A stretch of DNA of 64,000 nucleotides. Source: RGIG6178 sp045118975 (lineage in GTDB: Bacteria > Bacillota_I > Bacilli_A > RFN20 > DUOF01). This document shows, in pieces, positions 50,558-58,309 of this stretch. Where the stretch lies: NCBI GenBank assembly GCA_045118975.1, contig JBGVCT010000003.1:62001-126000 (forward strand). The letters are read 5' to 3'. Every line of letters begins with the position of its first letter. Position 1 is the stretch's first letter. The notes beneath the pieces were generated by a model. That model was given only the letters and a program-made list of their open reading frames with translations, was not told the DNA's origin and made no database searches. The translations under genes and the position numbers were made by a program.

Positions 50558-51829
50558 TTATTTTACTACTTTAGCTTTCTTTTTCCTATTACTTAAAGCC
50601 TTTAATTTTTCCTTAACTGGATCCAAACTGAAAATTGTTATTTGAATTATTGCAAATACAGAACCTAATACCCAATAAATAACTAATGCAGCTGGCAATA
50701 CAAATGCAGATAATACAACCATAACAATCATCATAGTCATCATCATACCCATTTGTTTTTGAGTAGAACTCTTTGGAGTTTTCTTATATTCAGGTGTAGG
50801 ATTTCTTCTTTCTTTTATCCATTTGATAATGTTAGGCATTTTCATAGAAAGGATTTGGAATCCAACCATTAATACAAGTAACAATATTGCTAATATTTTC
50901 GCATTAACAGGACCATAGAAAATTTGTTCATTAACAGGCGTTCCAAATTCTAATCCAAATAATACTCCAGTTCTTATTGCAACTGTTTGATTCATTGCTG
51001 CCCATATTGCAATAAATATAGGGAATTGAATAAACATGGTTATAAAGCTTGAGAATGGATTTATATTATTTTCCTTATATATAGATATCATTTTTGTTGA
51101 TAATACTTGTTTCTCAGCATCAGTAGTTGTTGGATCACTGAATTTTGCTTGTAATGTTTGTAGTTCAGGTTGAAGTTCTTGCATCTTCATATTTCCTAGT
51201 TGGCCTTTGAAACCTAAAACTAACATAGCAACTCTTACAATTAATACAACTAATGCAATAGCAGCTAGTTGTCCAGCACCTTGTCCACCAAAAGCAGTAG
51301 AGAATGTTGATAATAACCAAGATAATGGGAATACAATTAAACCTTCAAGTAATCCTGTTTTCCACGCATCTCCCCATGTTTTACTTTCTAACTTAGCTCC
51401 TGTTATAGGATCGTTTTCACCAGTTACAGTTAAACATGCTTGTGGGTGCTTAGCGAACTCTTCTTCCATTTTTGTATTCACATAATTTTGGAAACCATCT
51501 GTTCTTGTTGCAACATATTCTTTACTTTCATCTGTATAATCCACACCAGGATATTGAGCTTCAATTTCTTTTGCAACCTCTGCCTTAGATTTTGTTCCTG
51601 AAAATCCTTGATCAGTATAATAAGTATTAAATTCTTCAGGATATACAGTTCCACCTTCATTTAAAGAATAACTTTCTCTCCAATCATCAATATTGTTGAT
51701 TTCTATTTGAGTTTTTATATTTGCTATATCTTGTTCTGAACACATTGAGTTAGTACATGAACAACCAGTAGCAATTAATACTCCGAATAATAATACTGTC
51801 AAAAGTTTTAATGACTTTTTATTTTTCAT
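50558..51829 (-). CDS. yidC: Membrane-protein insertase YidC (SpoIIIJ/Oxa1 family), lipoprotein form with a long extracellular insert
   Basis: A 423-residue insertase, long for Gram-positive YidC (about 260-290). Lipobox ATGC (Cys23), then about 130 residues of soluble domain before the first membrane helix near residue 165. The core keeps the conserved groove arginine (LIVRVAMLVL), the cytoplasmic helical hairpin and the five-helix pattern, finishing with a basic tail (NRKKKAKVVK). It inserts membrane proteins, with or without SecYEG. Second Cys right after the lipid Cys. SpoIIIJ in Bacillus is needed for sigma-G activity. Confidence 0.92.
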   Translation of the reverse strand: MKNKKSLKLLTVLLFGVLIATGCSCTNSMCSEQDIANIKTQIEINNIDDWRESYSLNEGGTVYPEEFNTYYTDQGFSGTKSKAEVAKEIEAQYPGVDYTDESKEYVATRTDGFQNYVNTKMEEEFAKHPQACLTVTGENDPITGAKLESKTWGDAWKTGLLEGLIVFPLSWLLSTFSTAFGGQGAGQLAAIALVVLIVRVAMLVLGFKGQLGNMKMQELQPELQTLQAKFSDPTTTDAEKQVLSTKMISIYKENNINPFSSFITMFIQFPIFIAIWAAMNQTVAIRTGVLFGLEFGTPVNEQIFYGPVNAKILAILLLVLMVGFQILSMKMPNIIKWIKERRNPTPEYKKTPKSSTQKQMGMMMTMMIVMVVLSAFVLPAALVIYWVLGSVFAIIQITIFSLDPVKEKLKALSNRKKKAKVVK

Positions 51830-51832
51830 TTA

Positions 51833-52171
51833 TTATTTTTCCCCTTTCATAAAGATTTTATTAATGTCTTTTTTAAAGCCTTCAAAGTTATCTTTATATG
51901 ACAACTCCAAAAATTTTTTTCTCGCTATAACAATCACATCGTAACTTAAATTAGGATTCAATGTGTTATCCACCATACTAACAATTTGTCTTTTGATTCT
52001 ATGACGAACAACTGAGTTTCCTAATTTAGAGCTAACACTAACTCCTACACGTACATGATTCAAATCATTTTTTGCGTAATAAATTGTATAATTTCCACGT
52101 GAAACATTTTGCCTTTGATCTAATACAATTTTAAAATCTTGATTTTTTAATAATCTGAATTTTCTTTTCAT
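51833..52171 (-). CDS. rnpA: Ribonuclease P protein component
   Basis: A 112-residue basic protein with the RNR-type motif (NSVVRHRIKRQIVSMV) and the N-terminal KRKFRLLKNQDFK. It partners the RNA subunit in tRNA 5' maturation. It lies after rpmH as universally seen, with a terminator hairpin between them. A parS-like site lies inside the gene (52091-52106). Confidence 0.95.
   Translation of the reverse strand: MKRKFRLLKNQDFKIVLDQRQNVSRGNYTIYYAKNDLNHVRVGVSVSSKLGNSVVRHRIKRQIVSMVDNTLNPNLSYDVIVIARKKFLELSYKDNFEGFKKDINKIFMKGEK
52091..52106. promoter_or_regulatory. parS-like site inside rnpA
   Basis: ATTTCCACGTGAAACA matches the TGTTCCACGTGAAACA form at 14 of 16 positions with perfect CACGTG core, about 300 bp from oriC. 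Confidence 0.65.
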
Positions 52172-52194
52172 AATTAATTACCTAATCTTCTTTC

Positions 52195-52232
52195 AAAAAA
52201 AATAGGCTGTTAGTTCTTTAACTAAACAGCCT
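52195..52232 (-). terminator. Intergenic terminator between rpmH and rnpA
   Basis: AGGCTGT-TAGTT pairs with AACTA-(A)-ACAGCCT, 12 bp with one bulged A and loop CTTT, followed by eight Ts on the minus strand. It probably sets the L34:RnpA ratio by partial termination. Confidence 0.8.
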
Positions 52233-52239
52233 TTGTGAA

Positions 52240-52374
52240 TTAAGCAGATAGTACTTGTCTACCTTTGCTTCTTCTTCTAGCAAGAACCTTGCGTCCATTT
52301 TTTGTAGCCATTCTAGCTCTGAAACCATGAACTGCAGAATGTTTTCTCTTACTTGGTTGATATGTTCTTTTCAT
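52240..52374 (-). CDS. rpmH: 50S ribosomal protein L34
   Basis: A 44-residue very basic protein, MKRTYQPSKRKHSAVHGFRA then RMATKNGRKVLARRRSKGRQ VLSA, an almost textbook L34. GGAGGTG lies upstream of the ATG at 52374. It heads rpmH-rnpA-yidC-jag, with a perfect promoter just ahead and oriC on the other side. Too short for the usual ORF cut-off. Confidence 0.97.
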   Translation of the reverse strand: MKRTYQPSKRKHSAVHGFRARMATKNGRKVLARRRSKGRQVLSA

Positions 52375-52781
52375 TTCGACACCTCCATTAATTAATACAT
52401 AGCGATAAAATTATATGTTATAGCGTTAGTGTTGTCAACTTATAATGTTTTTTATTTATTTTTTTTAGTTATTAACATGTTTGAAACTCTTATTTTTATA
52501 TGTTTGTGGATTGCCACTTTTATCAATCCTAGATTAAGAAAAACGCATGTGTGGAAAAACATATTGATGTGTAAAAAATGTTAATTATTTTAAACAATTT
52601 TATACACTGTTGAAAAGATAAAAAATATTAACAATTTTTCAACATTTAAGTTGTGGAAAACTCAGTTTTTATTGTATAGTAATAGTGATTTATGTGTGGA
52701 AAAGGTTGTGGAAAGCAAATTTAATGATTTTTTTTGCACATAATATGTTATATTATTTTGCGACGAGGGGAGAAAACAAAA
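52375..52781. other. oriC, upstream part (rpmH-dnaA intergenic)
   Basis: A 407-base AT-rich gap with the rpmH promoter at its left end and a cluster of DnaA-box-like sites of form TGTGGA(A/T)A(A/G): 52505-52513, 52550-52558, 52652-52660, 52695-52703, 52707-52715. A further consensus box TTATCCACA lies inside dnaA at 52797. An inverted repeat TGTTGAAAA / TTTTCAACA (52608-52616 and 52636-52644) lies in the AT-rich middle. The dnaA promoter could not be pinned down; autoregulation through these boxes is expected from known systems. Confidence 0.88.
52410..52438 (-). promoter_or_regulatory. Consensus promoter of rpmH-rnpA-yidC-jag
   Basis: Minus strand TTGACA (52438-52433), exactly 17 bases, TATAAT (52415-52410). 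It is a perfect sigma-A promoter, 36 bases upstream of the rpmH ATG. Confidence 0.92.
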
Positions 52782-54131
52782 ATGAATTTATCTAAATTAT
52801 CCACAGTTTGGGGAGAAGTCCTTCAAATTGTACAGGATCAACTTGCGGATAATACTGTTTTCGATACTTTATTCCAAAATTCTAAACTATATAAAGTAGA
52901 TGGGGATACTGCTTATATTAGTGTGCAAACAAGATTTGCTAAAGAATTACTTGGAGCTAGGTATCTTCCTATAATTGAAAAAGCTTTGGAAGAAGTAACA
53001 ACTTACAACTATGGTTGTAAGATTTCTATGGAAGCTGAAGTTAATTATAGTGAAACAGAATCATCTGAAGCTGGTCAACAAACTTATGTATCCAACTTAA
53101 TTCCTAACTACACGTTTGAAAACTTTGTAGTAGGACCTTCAAATCAAGAAGCACAAAGCGCAGCTTTGACAACTGCTCTTGATCCAGGAAATTTCTATAA
53201 TCCACTATTTATTTATGGAAAAAGTGGAATAGGTAAGACACATTTACTACACGCTATAGGAAATTATCTGTTGAAAACTAATCCTAATAAACGTGTTTAT
53301 TATGTTTCTAGCGCTGAGTTCCTAGATGAATATGTAAATGCTATTAGATCTAGCCAAATTGATGAATTTAAAGAAAGTTTTAAACAAAATGATATTTTGT
53401 TAATCGACGATATTCAATTCTTATCTGGCAAAGATAAGATTACAGAAACATTTTTCCACATTTTCAACCATTTAGTTACTAGACACAAGCAAATAGTAAT
53501 TACTAGTGATAGAGCTCCTAATGAGTTGAAAAAACTAGAAGAAAGATTAGTATCTAGATTTGCAAGTGGATTAAGTGTTCAAATTACTGCTCCTGAATAT
53601 GAAACTTCTTTAGAAATTCTAAAGAAGAAAATTGAAGGACAAACAATTTCCACAAAAACAATAAAAGAAGATGTTCTTAGTTATATTGCACTAAAGTATT
53701 CTAAAGATATCAGACAATTAGAAGGTGCGCTTAATAGATTGATGTTCTATGCTGAATCTTTTAAGAAGCAAAGTAAAGTTATTGACTTAACTATTGCACA
53801 AGAAGCCCTAAAGGGCTTAGTTGTAACACCTGTTCAACAAGCGGACACATTAACTGTTGAAAAAATAAAGATGACTGTAGCAGATTACTATAAGTTATCC
53901 ACATCTCAACTGTCTAGTAGTGTTAGAGTTAGCAACATTTCCACAGCAAGACATATAGCTATGTACTTATGTAGGGTATTATTAGATACTCCTTTCACTA
54001 AAATAGGTGATGAATTTGGTGGAAGAGATCACTCAACTGTTATAAATGCGTGTGAAAAGGTGGAAAAGTTGTTGAAAACAGATCCTAACTTTAAACAAGC
54101 TGTGGAAGATATAAAAATCCTGTTGAGATAA
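52782..54131 (+). CDS. dnaA: Chromosomal replication initiator protein DnaA
   Basis: A 449-residue initiator: domain I (1-80), linker (80-110), AAA+ domain with Walker A IYGKSGIGKTHLLH at 144-157 and DDIQFLSGKDKITE near 208, and domain IV with the DNA-binding signature GGRDHSTV near 422. A longer reading adds 16 residues upstream of the ATG, but GAGGGGAG lies immediately before the ATG at 52782. DnaA melts oriC and loads DnaB. The coding region itself contains consensus DnaA boxes (52797 and 53895). Confidence 0.97.
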   Translation: MNLSKLSTVWGEVLQIVQDQLADNTVFDTLFQNSKLYKVDGDTAYISVQTRFAKELLGARYLPIIEKALEEVTTYNYGCKISMEAEVNYSETESSEAGQQTYVSNLIPNYTFENFVVGPSNQEAQSAALTTALDPGNFYNPLFIYGKSGIGKTHLLHAIGNYLLKTNPNKRVYYVSSAEFLDEYVNAIRSSQIDEFKESFKQNDILLIDDIQFLSGKDKITETFFHIFNHLVTRHKQIVITSDRAPNELKKLEERLVSRFASGLSVQITAPEYETSLEILKKKIEGQTISTKTIKEDVLSYIALKYSKDIRQLEGALNRLMFYAESFKKQSKVIDLTIAQEALKGLVVTPVQQADTLTVEKIKMTVADYYKLSTSQLSSSVRVSNISTARHIAMYLCRVLLDTPFTKIGDEFGGRDHSTVINACEKVEKLLKTDPNFKQAVEDIKILLR

Positions 54132-54283
54132 GGGTTTTGAGGGTGTGAAACAGTGAAACAAATATGGTTATCCACTTTTCCACACAATCCACATTCCTAA
54201 TAATATATAATAATAAATATATATAAATATATAATATAAGAAAATAAAAGAAAAAATAAAATTATGCACATGGAGGTATTTAA
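54132..54283. other. oriC, downstream part (dnaA-dnaN intergenic, probable unwinding element)
   Basis: Three DnaA-box-like 9-mers in direct order, TTATCCACT (54168), TTTTCCACA (54176) and CAATCCACA (54185), are followed by TTCC and then about 65 bases of nearly pure A/T with TAA/ATA triplets. This is the box - short GC - AT-triplet layout of known unwinding elements (DnaA-trio) in Bacillus. The dnaN ribosome site (GGAGG) is at its right end. Confidence 0.8.
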
Positions 54284-55408
54284 ATGCGTTTTATAATTTC
54301 AAGAGATGTTTTGGAGAGTTCATTGAATATAGTTTCTAAAGCAGTTACTAACAAAACTCCTATAGCAGTATTAACTGGTATAAAATTCGATTTAACAGAG
54401 GATGGTTTAAATTTAACAGGAAGTGATACAGATTTATCAATTTCCACATTTATTCCAACAGAAAGTAATTCAAATCAAAATATTACAGTTTTTTCAACAG
54501 GTAGTTGTGTGTTAAATGCAAAATATATAACTGAGATTGTTAAAAAAATTGATAGCGATAGAATTGAATTAGAATTAATAGATTCAACATTAGTAAAAAT
54601 TACAGATCAAAAATCTAACTTTAGTTTAAATTCAATTAATGTAGCCGACTTCCCTTTTATTGATTTTAATTTTGATAAAAATGTTATTGTTATGAAAGGT
54701 GACTTATTAAAGCAAGTTATTTCTCAAACAATATTCGCTACAAGTATAAAAGAAACAAGACCTATATTGACTGGTGTTAATTTTAAAATTGATGGAAATA
54801 TTTTAGAAGCTGTTGCAACTGATACATATAGATTAGCTAAAAAGAAAGTTGTTTTAGGAGACAGTGCATATGTTAATGTAACTATCCCAAATAAGAGTTT
54901 AAGTGAAGTAAGTAAAATAATTTCTGGAAATGAAGAAGTAACAATTAACTTCTTTGATAAGAAAGTTTTATTTAAAGTTGGAGACACTATTATTTCAACA
55001 AGAGTTATAAATGGTGTATATCCAGATACTACAAGATTAATTCCTGAAAATTTTGATTACAAATTAACAACACTTACAACTGATATTGTTAGTGCTGTTG
55101 ATAGAGCTAGTTTATTATCAACAGATGGTAATAATATTGTTAAACTATCAATGAACTTAGATAAAATTGAATTATCTAGCAGAAGCCAAGAAATTGGATC
55201 TGTTGTGGAAAAAATTTCTAACTATGATTATAAAGGAAATAAATTAGATATTTCTTTCAGTGCACAATATATTCAAGATGCAATTAAAGCTATTGGAAGT
55301 AATGAAGTTGAATTATCATTCACAAGTGAAATGAAACCATTTATTATTAAAAATAAAGAAGATAATACTGTAGTTCAATTAGTATTACCTGTAAGAACTT
55401 ATCAATAA
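54284..55408 (+). CDS. dnaN: DNA polymerase III beta subunit (sliding clamp)
   Basis: A 374-residue clamp subunit of normal length with three repeated domains; starts MRFIISRDVLESSLNIVSKA, includes ATDTYRLAKKK and ends in VVQLVLPVRTY, both typical. The dimer encircles DNA as processivity factor. Starts at ATG 54284 after GGAGGT. It ends in a terminator with a GCAA tetraloop, so it is not in an operon with the following genes; recF, which follows shortly in many Bacilli, is not found in this window. Confidence 0.97.
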   Translation: MRFIISRDVLESSLNIVSKAVTNKTPIAVLTGIKFDLTEDGLNLTGSDTDLSISTFIPTESNSNQNITVFSTGSCVLNAKYITEIVKKIDSDRIELELIDSTLVKITDQKSNFSLNSINVADFPFIDFNFDKNVIVMKGDLLKQVISQTIFATSIKETRPILTGVNFKIDGNILEAVATDTYRLAKKKVVLGDSAYVNVTIPNKSLSEVSKIISGNEEVTINFFDKKVLFKVGDTIISTRVINGVYPDTTRLIPENFDYKLTTLTTDIVSAVDRASLLSTDGNNIVKLSMNLDKIELSSRSQEIGSVVEKISNYDYKGNKLDISFSAQYIQDAIKAIGSNEVELSFTSEMKPFIIKNKEDNTVVQLVLPVRTYQ

Positions 55409-55414
55409 AAAAAA

Positions 55415-55442
55415 TTAACTCTAGGCAACTAGAGTTTTTTTG
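55415..55442 (+). terminator. Terminator of dnaN
   Basis: AACTCTAG and CTAGAGTT form an 8-bp stem closed by a GCAA tetraloop and followed by seven Ts. Confidence 0.9.
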
Positions 55443-55489
55443 TGGAAAATTCGCTATAATTTACTTTGTAAACAAAGGAGGGTATATGA

Positions 55490-55738
55490 ATGATACCTGG
55501 AGAAGTAATTATTCAAATAAAAAAGGAAATTTTAAATAAAATAAACGAATTACCAATAAACGCTGAATTTCGAATTGTGGAATTTTTAGATTTTTATGAA
55601 TTAGAAAATAAAGAAGAATTAGAAATTTCGATTGATATTCTAAGCGAATTAATGAATTTTGGTTATTGTGAAGAAGTAGATATCCACATGGATGTAAGTG
55701 GATTACCTAAAAATTTATTACTAAGAAAAATTAAATAA
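55490..55738 (+). CDS. Unknown 82-residue protein after dnaN
   Basis: A small soluble acidic protein (MIPGEVIIQIKKEILNKINE...) with no recognised domain; mostly helical, with a short beta segment. GGAGGG seven bases ahead fixes the start at 55490; a closer ATG at 55486 opens a different, short frame. TATAAT at 55455-55460 is a possible -10. It ends in its own terminator. In Bacillus this place is held by the S4 protein YaaA, but no S4 motif is seen here. Function unknown. Confidence 0.65.
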   Translation: MIPGEVIIQIKKEILNKINELPINAEFRIVEFLDFYELENKEELEISIDILSELMNFGYCEEVDIHMDVSGLPKNLLLRKIK

Positions 55739-55766
55739 TTCACACTTGTTGTGGATTATTTTTTTA
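55734..55766 (+). terminator. Terminator of the 55490 gene
   Basis: AATAATTCACA and TGTGGATTATT form an 11-bp stem with one G-U pair around five bases, followed by Ts. Confidence 0.8.
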
Positions 55767-55820
55767 TTTACATCTTCTTTAGATTAATTTAAAATTTAAG
55801 TGATCTAGGAGGATTAAATT

Positions 55821-56252
55821 ATGGAGTTTATATTCAAAGTAGAAGAAATTTCAAATGGAAAAGTAAAATTAATTGATGAATTTGTATTTGATGCTGATGA
55901 CAATCAATTTAGATTTGTAAAAGAACAATTACGTTTAATTAGTTTGTTAAAAAAACAATCACACTTTATTGAAATTAAAGCTGTTGATAGCAAAGCTATC
56001 ATAGAAAGAAATTTAAATAGATGTTTAAAAAATTTAAGTGATTTAGAAAATATTTCTGGGATGGATATATTATCTAGATATTCTAAAAAAGTTTTCAACG
56101 AAGATGTGGGAAGAATAGATTTTTCTATTTTAAATGATTCAAGATTTTTACTAAGTGAAATAATTAAAAAAATGAAAGTTGAAAATTCACCAGTTACTAC
56201 TCGCAGTGTGGTAAAAAAAGTTTTAGAAAACAATAAAAACAAAAGAAGATAA
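55821..56252 (+). CDS. Unknown 143-residue protein upstream of rpsF
   Basis: A basic, lysine-rich soluble protein beginning MEFIFKVEEISNGKVKLIDE, with a beta-rich N-terminal segment and a helical middle (QLRLISLLKKQSHFIEIKAV, IERNLNRCLKNLSDLENISG), ending in KKVLENNKNKRR. AGGAGG precedes the ATG. I do not recognise a family. It sits alone between the 55490 gene and the rpsF operon; the basic tail would suit nucleic-acid binding, but that is guesswork. Confidence 0.65.
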   Translation: MEFIFKVEEISNGKVKLIDEFVFDADDNQFRFVKEQLRLISLLKKQSHFIEIKAVDSKAIIERNLNRCLKNLSDLENISGMDILSRYSKKVFNEDVGRIDFSILNDSRFLLSEIIKKMKVENSPVTTRSVVKKVLENNKNKRR

Positions 56253-56271
56253 AAAGTTTTAAAAATTTTAG

Positions 56272-56300
56272 TTTACAAACTTATATATTTTATATATAAT
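56272..56300 (+). promoter_or_regulatory. Promoter of the rpsF operon
   Basis: TTTACA (56272-56277), 17 bases, TATAAT (56295-56300). It is a near-consensus sigma-A promoter; transcription would begin near 56307. Confidence 0.85.
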
Positions 56301-56306
56301 TGATTT

Positions 56307-56385
56307 CGCGTGAGTGAAGGTTAACGCAAATCTTCTCTGCTAACTGAGAATATAAGTTAGCTGATAGACCAAAGGGGGGTTAATA
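56307..56385 (+). promoter_or_regulatory. Structured leader of rpsF-ssb-rpsR, candidate S6:S18 autoregulatory element
   Basis: The 79-base leader holds a hairpin GCTAACT (56339-56345) / AGTTAGC (56355-56361) with a nine-base loop, enclosed by GGTT (56319-56322) and GACC (56366-56369), which could pair as an outer helix. In many bacteria the S6:S18 complex binds a leader motif in front of rpsF. The position and fold fit; I could not confirm the conserved CCG-type element. A strong ribosome site (AAAGGGGGG) follows. Confidence 0.45.
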
Positions 56386-56676
56386 ATGACAAAATATGAA
56401 ATTATGTATATTTTGAACTCTACTCTAGATGAAGAAAGTAGAAAATCAACTATTGAAGGTTTAAATAAGATTTTAACTGACAATGGTGCTACTATCGAAG
56501 ATGTTAATGAATGGGGAAATAGAGAATTCGCTTATGAAATTAACAAACAAACTAGAGGTTACTATGTAGTAACAACTTTAACAAGTAACGATGCTAAAGC
56601 AATTAACGAGTTTGATAGATTAAGTAAAATTAATAACAAAGTTGTACGTCATATGATCGTTAACTTAAGCAAATAA
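56386..56676 (+). CDS. rpsF: 30S ribosomal protein S6
   Basis: A 96-residue S6 with MTKYEIMYILNSTLDEESRK and the NEWGNREFAYEINKQTRGYYVV segment. S6 pairs with S18 on the platform of the small subunit. The rpsF-ssb-rpsR order is as in Bacillus. The ribosome site GGGGGG is unusually strong. Confidence 0.96.
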   Translation: MTKYEIMYILNSTLDEESRKSTIEGLNKILTDNGATIEDVNEWGNREFAYEINKQTRGYYVVTTLTSNDAKAINEFDRLSKINNKVVRHMIVNLSK

Positions 56677-56692
56677 TTAAGGAGATTCGTTT

Positions 56693-57136
56693 ATGCTAAA
56701 TAAAGTTATTTTAATTGGAAGAACTACTAAAGATGTAGACCTAAGAAAAACAAGTTCTGGAACTGCAGTTGCTACCTTCACATTAGCTGTAGATAACAGA
56801 TTTGTTCAAAAAGATGGTCAAAACACTGCTGACTTTATTTCATGCGTAGCATGGAATAGTACTGCTGAATTTATGAACAATTATGTTAAAAAAGGAAGCT
56901 TAGTAGCAGTTGAAGGTAGAATTCAAACTAGAAATTATGATAACAAAGACGGTAACAGAGTATATGTTACAGAAGTTGTTGTTGAAACATTAAAATCATT
57001 AGGATCAGGATCTAGAACTTCTGAAAGAAGTGGTAATAACTTTGATGGTTATGAACCAACTAATTCAGGAAATATGGATTATGATACTTCTGTAGATGTT
57101 AGTTATGACATTTCAGATGATGATTTACCATTTTAA
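56693..57136 (+). CDS. ssb: Single-stranded DNA-binding protein
   Basis: A 147-residue SSB: OB fold with NKVILIGRTTKDVDLRKTSS and FISCVAWNSTAEFMNNYVKK, a disordered Gly/Asn/Ser/Asp-rich linker and the acidic C-terminal tip DDDLPF that docks partner proteins. It coats single-stranded DNA in replication and repair. Sits between rpsF and rpsR with short spacers. Confidence 0.97.
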   Translation: MLNKVILIGRTTKDVDLRKTSSGTAVATFTLAVDNRFVQKDGQNTADFISCVAWNSTAEFMNNYVKKGSLVAVEGRIQTRNYDNKDGNRVYVTEVVVETLKSLGSGSRTSERSGNNFDGYEPTNSGNMDYDTSVDVSYDISDDDLPF

Positions 57137-57164
57137 AAATATATAGGAAGGAGAACAAAATATT

Positions 57165-57395
57165 ATGGCAGCTTTCAAAAAACAAAAACCAAGAAAGAAA
57201 GTGTGTTATTTTACAAAAAATAAGATCACTTACATTGATTATAAAGATGTTGAACTTTTAAAGAGATTTGTAAGCTCTAATGGTAAAATTATTCCTCGTA
57301 GAATTACAGGAACATGTGCTAAATATCAAAGAATGTTAGCAGTAGCTATCAAAAGAGCAAGAGAAATGGCTTTATTACCATTCGTTCAAGACTAA
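57165..57395 (+). CDS. rpsR: 30S ribosomal protein S18
   Basis: A 76-residue basic protein with VCYFTKNKITYIDYKDVELL and IPRRITGTCAKYQRML, diagnostic for S18. One Cys is in the N-terminal VCYF, so the four-Cys zinc form is absent. It ends the rpsF operon. Confidence 0.97.
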   Translation: MAAFKKQKPRKKVCYFTKNKITYIDYKDVELLKRFVSSNGKIIPRRITGTCAKYQRMLAVAIKRAREMALLPFVQD

Positions 57396-57415
57396 TTAAA
57401 AGATTTAATAAACCA

Positions 57416-57447
57416 AAAGATTACTTGTTTAGAGTAGTCTTTTTTTA
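57416..57447 (+). terminator. Terminator of the rpsF operon
   Basis: AAGATTACT and AGTAGTCTT form a 9-bp stem with one G-U pair around a seven-base loop, followed by Ts. Confidence 0.85.
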
Positions 57448-57488
57448 TTTTGTGTTATTATTACTTATAATTATAGGAGAATTTAATT

Positions 57489-58190
57489 ATGAGGGCACAA
57501 TTATTTGGGATTGAACATATTTTATATATTGTTATAACCACCTTAATATTGGGCGGTGGATTATTTTTTGCACACAAGTATGTAAAAAATAAAAAAAATA
57601 TAAATATTATATTAAAGTGTCTAGCTTTATGTTTGTTTTTATCTGTTATGATAAATAGAATATCTCAAGTTTTTAGATATGATACAGTTAGGTGGTATTG
57701 TATCATTCCAGATAGTTTTTGTGCTATGACAAGTTTAGTGTTATCTCTTGCAGTTTTGTTTGGTAAAAAAGATAATGGTGTTTATCATTTTGTTTGGTTA
57801 TTAGGTTTATTTGGTGGAATATCTACGGTTATATATGCTACTTTTTTAGATCAAGGTCCTACATTCTTTTATATACCAACAATCACAGGGATGTTACATC
57901 ATAGTTTTTGCGCAACAATGGTGGTTGCTTTGTTGATGTTTAAACAAATTAATATAACATATAAAAAATGGTACTATACTTTATTTGGTTTTACCTGCTA
58001 TTTAACTTTAGGCGCGTTTCTAATGCATACATTTAAATTAAGTGATGCTTTTCATATAGCTGAACCATTATTATCAGGAACACCACTTACTGCATGGGTA
58101 ATGGCTCCTATGTATGCAATAGCGTATGCTATTATCTTAGTACTAGTAGAATTATTAAGAAAAAAAACAACAGAAAAAGATCCTTTATAG
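57489..58190 (+). CDS. Six-pass membrane protein, YwaF/TIGR02206-like
   Basis: A 233-residue integral membrane protein with about six helices. The first helix follows FGIEHILYIVITTLILGG; the motif YIPTITGMLHHS near residues 127-138 and the closing helix before a basic C-terminus resemble the YwaF/TMEM164-like family of unknown function. AGGAGA precedes the ATG. It has its own terminator and no clear partner. The assignment is by overall pattern, without search. Confidence 0.6.
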   Translation: MRAQLFGIEHILYIVITTLILGGGLFFAHKYVKNKKNINIILKCLALCLFLSVMINRISQVFRYDTVRWYCIIPDSFCAMTSLVLSLAVLFGKKDNGVYHFVWLLGLFGGISTVIYATFLDQGPTFFYIPTITGMLHHSFCATMVVALLMFKQINITYKKWYYTLFGFTCYLTLGAFLMHTFKLSDAFHIAEPLLSGTPLTAWVMAPMYAIAYAIILVLVELLRKKTTEKDPL

Positions 58191-58202
58191 GGTCTTTTTT
58201 TA
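58174..58202 (+). terminator. Terminator of the 57489 gene
   Basis: AAAAAGATCC and GGGTCTTTTT form a 9-10-bp stem with one G-U pair around TTTATA, followed by Ts; it overlaps the stop codon. Confidence 0.8.
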
Positions 58203-58309
58203 ATCTTATTTAAATTTATTATTTAAATTTAATATTAGTTGCCTATTTTTATAAAAGATTTCTTTTTTTTGTTGTCTTTTTATTTTATAATAAAAAGAGA
58301 GGCGATAAC

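Noticed and set aside
52734..52781. Longer N-terminus of DnaA (16 extra residues)
   Set aside because: The region contains the ribosome site GAGGGGAG and does not look like DnaA domain I; start set at 52782.
54141..54160. GTGAAACAGTGAAACA after dnaA as a parS site
   Set aside because: Two direct half-sites rather than an inverted repeat; no left arm.
55904..56242. 112-codon minus-strand frame opposite the 55821 gene
   Set aside because: No ribosome site and against strand; the plus-strand reading has AGGAGG and fits operon direction.
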